DNA from: Hysterangium stoloniferum
Lineage: Eukaryota > Basidiomycota > Agaricomycetes > Hysterangiales > Hysterangiaceae
Direction of reading: 5' to 3'
Assembly (NCBI GenBank): GCA_015178975.1
Contig: WHVD01000001.1
Span: 2,914,001 to 2,978,000, forward strand
DNA length: 64,000 nt
In this document: piece by piece, positions 55,729 to 64,000 of the stretch
How positions within the stretch are numbered: the first letter of the stretch is position 1
Layout of the letters: every line of letters begins with the position of its first letter
Position numbers and translations under genes: made by a program
The notes under the pieces: generated by a model
What the model saw: only the letters and a program-made list of their open reading frames with translations
What the model was told of the DNA's origin: nothing
The model's database searches: none

Positions 55729-57752
55729 TCAGCGCCGTTCTAGAGATCCAGCCTGTCCAGAGTATGGCGTCGGACTTTGTTCCACCTGAGCAAATGGGTT
55801 AAGGGAGACGACACCAGTGTACGTCTCATCAATCAACGGATCCCTCATCAATGTGAATTGCCCTTCCCCACCTCGACCCATTCCACGCGCACCAAACACC
55901 GTGTCTTCCTCCGCACCTCCCTGTACGAACGAGTCGTCCTGGTCAAACGAATCATCTGCGCCTTCATGCCCACCAACGAACATGTGCGCAAGAGGGTGTT
56001 GTGCCGCGCGTACATCGTCGTCCTCATCCCCATCGCTCTGCGAGCTTGCGAACGAGTCGTCAGATGCCGTCGACCTTGCATTGTTCTGTGTGGCGAAAAG
56101 AAACGCGGCTGAAGGGTTTGATTCACCGTGCTCAGAGTCAGAGTCCGTGTCAGACCCTGGTGAGGGCGGTACACCTTCATCAACACTTGGGAGGCGAGAA
56201 GGGTGTGTCGGTAAACCTTGCTGAAACTGGCTGTCTGATGACCCTTGTTGACTCAATGAATCACCTCGGTTGGGTGGCTCTCCTTGGAGTACCGGGTCCG
56301 TTCGTGAGCGATGTAGCTGATGCATGGGCGTGACGAAATCTCCTTTCCTGTCAATGGCCGACATAGAGTATGGATACTCTGCAGAAGATGTATAGTTTGA
56401 AGGCGCTTTGCCAGAGTAGCGCGTTAAGCTCGGAAGACTAGGCGCCACACTGCTTATCGATTGTTCTTTAGGAGCAAACATGTCTCTACGCTTCGTAGAG
56501 CTCGCGTTTCTGCTCGAAGCACCAGCTACCAAATCCCGGCTTATCTTTTCCGCAGCTTTTTTTGCTGGTGTATAGGTCAATTTTACAGGTGACGGGCGTG
56601 TTCGCGCAGGTATGGCAAATTGCATTGTCACAGGGGGTGACATTCCAGGTGGAAAGAGGTCATCAGATGAGTCTGAATGGTATCCGGAGGCTTTTGGAGT
56701 CCGTCGGGCAGGGGAAGGCTGGCGGAGATCAACCAGTCCGTTCCATTTCCGCGAGCTGGAGAAAGGGTTTTTAGGATTTTTATTTCGACGGGGCGTTTGT
56801 ACACGGGTAGAATCATCTGACGCTGCTGCGAGAGTGGCATGGCGGAGGACATTATGGCGTAAAGGTGATTTGCCCTTTTTGCGCGAGCGGGGCAATGCTG
56901 ATGGTTGAGTGGGTGCATCTCTTTTGTCATGGAGGTTTTGTTGTGTAAGGTTGGTATCAGGAAGAACATCCGTGTAGCTGCCATGAAACGCAGAGAAGGA
57001 TGGTGTCGAGGTAGATGGATGGTCAGTGGGATCTCCAATAGTAAGATCTTTCACTTGTCGACCAAGTCTCACAAAAGGTGACTCGATGGAGGCTGCCCAG
57101 GACTCATCCGTGGTATCGTCCACAGGAAGGGCTACATTGGTGGGATCGCGAACTAATGGTGTGGAAGATATGGGTGCACCTCTGGTAAACGAATCATCAT
57201 GAGTGGCCACGTTGATTGGTGTGCGATTTGCCTCATGACTTGATTCTATTGACGTGTCTTGTTCCGCCGTCTCTTCATATTCTTCTGTTTCCGCCTGTGA
57301 CGCGTGCTCTTCCTGGTATAGAGAACTTTCAGACGCGACAGGAATGCGGACTTGGGCAGCCGCTTCATAGAATGATTTCCAGAACTATATGTAGTGTGTG
57401 AAACGCGTTGTGCATGGGTGTACGCGCTCCTGCAGCTTACCTTGGCGGCCTCCCGCACGGGCTCTGTGCTTTCCGCGTAGCGCTTGAAAGCGGGAAGCAG
57501 CTTTGCAGCAATCAAGTGTTGTATCCGCGAGAAATTGGCATCGATATTCTACAATGATAAGTAAAGAAGAGACTACATTAGAGCGAATTGCACGAATTAA
57601 AAACTTACCTGAAGCCTTATGGTTATAAGTTGGTCTATTTGGTCAATCTGACCAGTCACAGATGCAGAGGTATCTACTCCTGGAACAACAATCGATGTGG
57701 GATCGCGTGTAGGAGTCCAGTGCAGGGTACGAGGTTGGGGCTCTTCGTTCAT
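55729..57752 (-). CDS. ASK1: DASH complex subunit ASK1
   Basis: Outer-kinetochore subunit of the DASH/Dam1 ring; in yeast its C-terminus is phosphorylated by Cdk1 and Aurora. Three exons: 57752-57609, 57548-57441 and 57384-55729, giving about 635 aa. The helical N-terminal DASH region spans residues about 30-100: TGQIDQIDQLITIRLQ, NIDANFSRIQHLIAAKLLP, FWKSFYEAAAQVRIP. A long Ser/Pro-rich disordered region holds many S/T-P sites and the family signature LFPPGMSPPVTMQFAIP followed by YTPAKKAAEKI. The C-terminal DDSF repeats (DDSFASSQSDGDEDD, GADDSFDQDDSF) end in SLNPFAQVEQSP. An ACGCG core sits 1-5 bp upstream of the ATG region (GAACGCGCCATG). Confidence 0.5.
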
Positions 57753-58591
57753 GGCGCGTTCAACAACACCCGGCCACCGTGATGTAATCGGGCGCCTACA
57801 TCAATGTGTCATGAAATTCCTGGGGTTTATAGGCAGGACAATATGTCGGCAGTGACCCCAATATCTACGGGATTTATTGCCAGGGAATGAATGACATTAT
57901 GTGGCGTTTGGCGGCCTTGAGATAATGCACAATGTAGAACGCAGTCATAAGGACGTGTATGGGGTTGAGTTAGTGCTTGCAACTCAATGTAAAGTACTGC
58001 TAAACACTCCGAAAGGTTTGGTATTTATTTAGTATCTGTGCTTGCTTTTCCATCGATAAATTCAGAAAAAAAATTTGCACTTCTATTCATTAGATATTAT
58101 ATCATTAATATATATACCTTCTGCCACATCTTGCAATGCATAAATTTAATCCTACCATTTGTCCGCTTATTGCCAGGTGGCACTTGCCAACAACACTTTT
58201 CTATTAATAGTGATCTTCCAAATCTGATTCGGGAATTGTTTTTTTTTGTTTTGAAATTGAGAGGGGATTAATATATACGTAACGAGATATTAGAATTTAA
58301 CCCGAAAGGTACGTTTTTCGCTATCACTGAAATGCTCTGTGAAGATTAAGTTTGGCGCACTTGATTTATCACGTGATTCTCCCCTTTCCTATAACCCCTT
58401 GTCCCAGTTCGTGACGTGTGATCCGGCCAATAGCCAGGATATAATTATAAAGTCAGGGTGACATAAGCGATATCTCATGCAAAGTCGGTCCTCCGATTCC
58501 GAACACAAACTCATTTTTCCCCGACCCTGATCAGTCCGTGTTTCTTCCTAGTCATACTCCCTATACCTCTTTCTTTCCGCCATCGTACAGG
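57753..58591. other. Divergent promoter region ASK1 / aconitase
   Basis: About 840 bp with no gene. The ASK1-proximal part is GC-balanced; 58030-58270 is AT-rich. Pyrimidine-rich stretches just upstream of the aconitase ATG (TCTTTCTTTCC) are usual for highly expressed fungal genes. Confidence 0.5.
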
Positions 58592-61545
58592 ATGTTGAAC
58601 CTGACGAACAGAACGGCTGAGCTTGTTCGCCGCCTTGCAAAAGGTATGGCTACGGCTGCACCTCGCATTGGTGACACGCAAGTGGCAATGTCGAACTTGG
58701 AGAAGGGCAAATTTATCAATTATCAACGCATTGAGGACAACCTCGCCGTTGTTCGTCAGAGGTACAGCCCTTAAAATGCCATTTTCATCACCCTAATCAT
58801 CTTATCGCATATCAAGACTGAACCGCCCACTTACCCTATCCGAAAAAATCTTGTATGGCCATCTTGATGATCCCCATAACCAGGATATTGTCCGTGGTAC
58901 AAGCTACCTCAAGCTGAGACCTGATGTATGTTTAATTCGTTTCTCATGCCCCGTTTTGAGTTCAATCCCCCCCTTTAGCGTGTTGCTTGCCAAGATGCCA
59001 CCGCCCAGGTTTGTATGTTCATCCCTCAAGCCAGGCTTGTTCTTAATTAGTCATTAGATGGCTTTGTTGCAATTTATGTCCGCCGGAATTCCTACCACCG
59101 CTGTTCCTACCACCGTTCACTGTGACCATCTCATTGAGGCTCAAGTTGGTGGTTCGAAGGATCTTGCACGTGCTATTGAGATTAACAAAGAGGTTTACGA
59201 CTTCTTGGCTACGGCAACTGCCAAGGTTGGTATCCGCCTCTTCTCTACTTAATAAAATTAATGTATCATCCATTCCTTAGTATGGTATTGGTTTCTGGAA
59301 ACCCGGATCGGGTATTATTCATCAGATTATCTTGGAAAACTACGCTTTCCCCGGAGGTCTTATGATCGGCACTGACTCTCACACCCCCAATGCCGGCGGC
59401 CTCGGAATGATTGCTTGTGGTGTTGGAGGTGCTGATGCGGTTGACGTCATGGCAGGCATTCCGTGGGAGCTTAAGTGCCCCAAAGTTATTGGTGTCAATC
59501 TTACAGGAAAAATTAGCGGCTGGACTACACCCAAGGATGTTATTCTCAAAGTTGCTGGGATACTCACCGTTAAGGGTGGTACTGGTGCTATCGTTGAGTA
59601 TAAGGGCTCGGGTGTTGACTCGCTTTCATGCACTGGTATGGGCACAATTTGCAACATGGGTGCTGAAATTGGCGCAACCACCTCCCTTTTCCCCTTTAAC
59701 CACCGCATGACCGACTACCTCAATGCGACCAAGCGTCCGGAAATTGCGAAATATGCTCAACAGTTCGCTCACAATTTGAAGGCTGATCCCGATGCCGAGT
59801 ATGACCAAGTCATCGATATTGTAAGCAGTCGGTCAAAACATTATCTCATATTAATGTGTCTAATGTGTCTGATCATCACCTTCAGAACCTATCGGAACTT
59901 GAGCCCCACATCAATGGTCCTTTCACTCCCGATCTGGCTACCCCTATCTCCAAGTTTGCCGAAGAAGTCAAGAAGAACAACTGGCCGCAGGAACTCAAGG
60001 TTGCTCTCATTGGCTCGTGCACGAACTCTTCTTACGAGGATATGACCCGTTCTGCTTCTATTGCCAACGAGGCTGCTTCTCATGGTTTGGAGACCAAATC
60101 CAAGTTCACAATCACCCCCGGATCCGAGCAAGTCCGCGCCACAATTGAGCGTGATGGTCAAATTGAGTCGTTCGAGAAAGTTGGTGGTCTCGTTCTTGCC
60201 AACGCTTGTGGTCCTTGCATCGGTCAATGGGACAGAACTGACGTCAAGAAGGGAGAAACCAACTCGAGTATGTATTGTTTTAATATCCGAACGCTAAGTT
60301 CCATCTTTATATCTTGACAGTCATCACTTCGTATAACCGTAACTTCACTGGACGTAATGACGCTAACCCTGCGACTCACGCCTTTGTCGCCTCTCCTGAT
60401 ATCGTGACTGCGTTTGCTTTTGCCGGCGACCTGACCTTCAACCCTCTTGTTGACACTCTTGTCGGTTCCGATGGCAAGCCTTTCAGATTCTCCGCCCCAT
60501 CTGGCTTCGAATTACCCCCGAAGGGTTATGACCCCGGAGTCGACACCTTCCAGGCCCCTCCTACCGACCCTGCAATTGTTCAAGTTGCTGTTGACCCCAA
60601 GAGCAATCGTCTTCAACTCTTGCAACCTTTTGCTCCATGGGACGGCAAACAGCCTGAAGACCTGCCTGTCTTGATTAAGGTTAAGGGCAAGTGCAGTGAG
60701 TCTTTTGTTCCAGCTTTACCAACCCTTGTTCGCCTCATTAACAAAATGTATAAGCTACTGACCACATTAGTGCTGGTGGCCCATGGCTCAAATATCGTGG
60801 ACATCTCCAGAACATCTCCCGTGAGCGATGTTTTTTTTTTGTTATTTTATTTCGGCTTGTTTACATTACACAGAGAATTGCTTGATTGGTGCCATTAACG
60901 CTGAAAACGGCGAGGCTAACAAGATCCAGAACAAGCTCACTGGCGAGTGGGGCGCCGTCCCGTCAGTCGCTGGATGGTACAGGGACCACGGCAAGAAGTG
61001 GATTGTTGTTGGTATGTTGACGTTTTTCCCTTGCAATTTGCCCTGCTAACGATGTTCTAGGTGACCATAATTACGGTGAGGGTTCTTCCCGTGAACACGC
61101 TGCACTTGAACCTCGCTACCTTGGTGGCCTTGCTATCATCGTCCGCTCCTTCGCACGTATCCACGAGACCAACTTGAAGAAGCAGGGCATGCTTGCCTTG
61201 ACATTTGTCGACCCCGCCGATTACGACAAGATCCAACCCGACGACAAAGTCGATATCCTTGGCCTTGAGTCATTCGCACCTGGAAAGAACTTGACTCTTC
61301 TTGCTAAGCACAAGGATGGATCTAAGGAGGTAGGTTCTTGCCGTTATACATAAGTGTATCGCGTTAACTCTTTGCCTCTTTTCAAGAAAATTGAGCTTGC
61401 TCACTCCTTCAATGAAGGCCAGATCGAGTGGTTTAAGGCCGGAAGCGCTCTGAACTTGGTACGTTTCTGACCTTTTGACTCTCCGTGGGATCTCTTTTAA
61501 TTCTTTCACTTTCACTTTCAGATGGCAAAAGCTGCAAAGAATTAA
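58592..61545 (+). CDS. ACO1: Mitochondrial aconitate hydratase (aconitase)
   Basis: [4Fe-4S] enzyme of the TCA cycle that interconverts citrate and isocitrate in the mitochondrial matrix. Twelve exons: 58592-58761, 58817-58925, 58979-59008, 59058-59225, 59281-59820, 59886-60267, 60321-60695, 60755-60820, 60874-61011, 61061-61329, 61387-61458 and 61522-61545, giving 780 aa, the family length. A basic presequence ([20 protein letters not shown]) fits matrix import. Catalytic landmarks: [21 protein letters not shown], the cluster Cys in [11 protein letters not shown] and in [26 protein letters not shown], the [10 protein letters not shown] loop split by intron 7, and [14 protein letters not shown]. 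All expected residues are present. The last coding exon is only 24 nt (MAKAAKN). Confidence 0.5.
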
Positions 61546-61726
61546 TCGGAACTAATGGTCTGAAAAGCTTGCCACCAGCACCTCACGGTTCTATAAGATA
61601 TTCCTTTTTTGTATTCCACCCAATGGATGTGCACGTAAAATACATGAAAGATGCTCATAAGTGTTAGAGTACATGGATATGAGTACATAGGACAATGGAT
61701 ATAAGAGTTTGGAAACATGGTAAGAC

Positions 61727-63061
61727 CTAGACATGACGACGGGGACCTCCGACGTGTATCACGCTTATCAGGATCATGATGAACGAACATTGTGAAGCGA
61801 GTCTGTACAGAAGGGTCTTCCCTGTAACAAGATTACCCCAATGGTGAATCCAGAGTCTCATCAACGTCTTTAATGCGGCTCGACGCGTTTGTTGGTAATC
61901 ATCTCTGGGACGTGGTACTGTCCGCGAATGGAAATGCAGAAGAACGGACGACCTGCACCCTGGACAAGGTGGCGTGGTGGTATGCAGCGTTGCCAGCAAT
62001 CTAGGTCTACTCGCATTTGGCGATGACGGACCTGCCAAATTCTCCGCCATAGTGAGCGTCGGCCGGAGGAGTGGCCTACCTCCCTCTGAATTCGGGGGAA
62101 ACACCCGTGTCCCAGGAAGCTCCTGCACAAACCGAATAAATCGACCGAGATAGGAAAATCCTGCAGCCTCGACGACAGCCTGGGCATGGGCGCGGACGGA
62201 CTCTGTCGGATTTGGGTGCTCGAGGAGCACATAGTCGGGAGCTAGATGTGTACGTTGCTGGTGGTACGCTGCATGCCATGAGAGGAAACATGTACGGTGT
62301 GCTACATGTTTTTGGGGGGCGAGAGAGCAAAAGGCTTCTAGCGGTCCCAGAGCATCTAGTGCAGACGAGGCTGTGGCCATAGAAGACAAACTTGATATCG
62401 ATTGTGACATGGGATTATCAGCCCCTGCGCCGGCACAGATCAGACATTCCTCGTCATCTTCATCATCATCACGAGGTCGCAAGTCATGACCTCGGACATA
62501 GACTTCTCCCAAGAGAGACTTAATTTGGGCTTCGCGATGTTTCTTAAGCCGATCGACCACCATAGACACTGAAACGCGCTGCGCTTCGTGGATCAGGGAG
62601 AGAACGACCGTAGAAAACGCCAAATGGGTCAATTTAACAGAATTGGAAGAGGATGTTGGGCGCGGTATGGGAAATGTTGCTAGGAAAGGAGAAAGTAAAT
62701 AGGGTAGTAGGGGCTGCTTGAGCAGATGTAATGCAATGAAGGCCGTCTAAACGAATAAGGATGTTATAAATTGAAGTCGATCCGCATCAATCAAGGCCCT
62801 CACCGTAATGTCGACGACGCCAAGACATGCCCGCTCTTTATCATCTATTTCACCGTCTTGCCTACCATTTCGGGTAAGCCATGCGACTATCCTGTCTCTC
62901 CAGGAAGCATCAGAGGAGAGCGGGGGTGGTTCATAGGTGTCCTCATCCTGCTGCCTCCTCAGACCTGGAGTGAGAAGAACGGTACGGATTTGTGTGAGCC
63001 CTTCCACCCATGAAGCCAAGGCAAATGCGAGCGTCGCAGTTCTGACGCCTGAACTACTCAT
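61727..63061 (-). CDS. RING-like zinc protein with hydrophobic segments, function unknown
   Basis: Two exons, 63061-62804 and 62746-61727, giving about 425 aa. The N-terminal half is helical with hydrophobic stretches (TATLAFALASWVEGL; TAFIALHLLKQPLLPYLL), possibly membrane-associated. A cysteine module follows: EECLICAGAG, then LAPQKHVAHRTCFLSWHAAY and, much later, PPCPGCRSSVLLHF. The C-x2-C, H-x3-H/C and C-x2-C spacing resembles a RING/RING-CH domain whose last pair is displaced by about 120 residues (including AGFSYLGRFIRFVQELPG). The C-terminus (WIHHWGNLVTGKTLLYRLAS) is also hydrophobic. An E3 ubiquitin ligase of an internal membrane is a reasonable guess, not shown. An ACGCG core lies about 35 bp upstream. 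Confidence 0.5.
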
Positions 63062-63428
63062 GAGTGACCAGACAGAGACTAATGGCACGAAAATCACGCG
63101 GAATGGCTCCGAGTCCAAGCCTCTGGATTTCACACTCTCGCTGTATACTTCATACTTATTGGTTCAATTTCTTCTTCTTTTCTTCTAATTATATCTGGAT
63201 ATGACACACTTCAGATTTCTTAAAGGTATCGTCCGTGTCTGAACTTCCAAAATGTATTAGTACCCTATTGGCCAATATCCCATGCTTTGGCTTGGTCATC
63301 TTTTGATGATGACCATAGTCATATCGACGACAGACACCAATCACTCACTCTACATCTCACTGAATACCACTCACGGAATATCGCGTTGTATAAAGAGCTA
63401 GACATCCACTTTATTTATTTATCTTTGA

Positions 63429-64000
63429 TTATTGTCTACTTCGCTTGCTGGCGCGTGCTGCTACCAACTGTTCCAGCCTCTGTCGTTTAATATACGAAGG
63501 TGACTGTGGAAAAGATACTGAATCCTCGAGAGGTAAAGGGGTTAAAGGTGAACTGGGGTCGTTGTCTTCCTCTCCCCCGCTGACTTCGTTAGTCTGCTCA
63601 TACTCAAAAGTTGCCCTCGAACTATGATGTTTAATTGTCATGATGGATGTAATTGAAAAGACTATTTTACGAACCCTTGTGAAATAAAGTCTTCTTCCGC
63701 TTCCTCTTCATCGGTGTCTTCCGCCCCGCGACGGTCAAGCCTGTCCCAAGCTTGTGCAACTTTCAGAAGCCGATCCCATCGTTCTGACTCAGTCATATAA
63801 ATTAATCCTAGATCCTCCCTGGGACACTTCCTACGGCACTGAGGGCACTCTACAGTCTCGTCTGCACCAATTGAAATTTTTGGGAGACACTCGTCACAAA
63901 TGAGGTGCTCGCAGGTGAGACTGTCAGATAAATTAAACGAGAGGAATTTTATGTGCGGGTGATATCACCAACCTAGAACACTTTTTTAGCTCCAATTTTT
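63429..64000 (-). CDS. RING-finger protein (5' part off window)
   Basis: Three visible exons: 64000-63973 (partial), 63920-63675 and 63621-63429, phases agreeing. The second half of a C3HC4 RING is present: TCEHLICDECLPKI, then VECPQCRRKCP. The first Cys pair must lie beyond the right edge (KLELKKCS at the boundary). Next come RWDRLLKVAQAWDRLDRRG, an acidic stretch (EDTDEEEAEEDF), and a Ser/Pro-rich tail ending RQRLEQLVAARASKRSRQ, a plausible nuclear-localisation stretch. The small basidiomycete RING type is recognised only in general; probable E3 ligase by family. Confidence 0.5.

Overview
This window comes from the nuclear genome of a filamentous basidiomycete, most likely an agaricomycete. 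The genes are compact and dense with short introns (mostly 45-90 nt, GT-AG with CTAAC/CTGAC-like branch sites). Recognisable proteins include fungal-only families (DASH kinetochore subunits, an AreA/NIT2 GATA factor, an OM14-like mitochondrial protein, an expansin-like DPBB protein and an agaricomycete kinase-like family). The gene islands are separated by two transposon-rich islands. I rebuilt exon structures by eye from reading frame, splice signals and family conservation.

Layout: (1) 1-6.9 kb: a GATA-type nitrogen regulator (minus, running off the left edge) and DCC1, a subunit of the Ctf18-RFC clamp loader. (2) 7-26 kb: an accessory island with three related copies of a small gene whose product resembles the MLKL-type/HeLo-like four-helix N-terminal domain, a lone kinase-like gene, an AT-rich relic, a cluster of Ty3-type LTRs, a compact whole TRIM-like LTR element (17205-18079) and an inverted segmental duplication. 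(3) 26-44.7 kb: a housekeeping block with an OM14-like outer-membrane protein, a CLIP-170/Bik1-like CAP-Gly protein, SQS1 (R3H and G-patch), SNX3/GRD19, an NAD(P)-binding SDR, DAD4 and SEA4/MIOS. DAD4 and SEA4 diverge from a gap of only 56 bp. (4) 44.7-53.8 kb: a second transposon island of solo LTRs from at least two families, broken Ty3 pol and gag-like remnants, a 16-bp minisatellite and a palindrome-ended element with tRNA-like promoter boxes. (5) 53.8-64 kb: an unrecognised gene, a secreted DPBB protein, ASK1, mitochondrial aconitase and two RING-like zinc proteins, the last running off the right edge.

Four genes act in chromosome segregation or on microtubules (DCC1, CLIP-170, DAD4, ASK1). 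All four carry an ACGCG core, like the MBF/MCB box, within about 60 bp of the start codon. The most unusual signals are a strand-specific motif shared by otherwise unlike LTR families, the palindrome-ended tRNA-like element, the TRIM, and the triplicated MLKL-like genes, one of which holds an in-frame 39-bp minisatellite. [Form note: the original answer gave no feature confidences; the uniform 0.5 is a placeholder required by the schema, not an estimate.]
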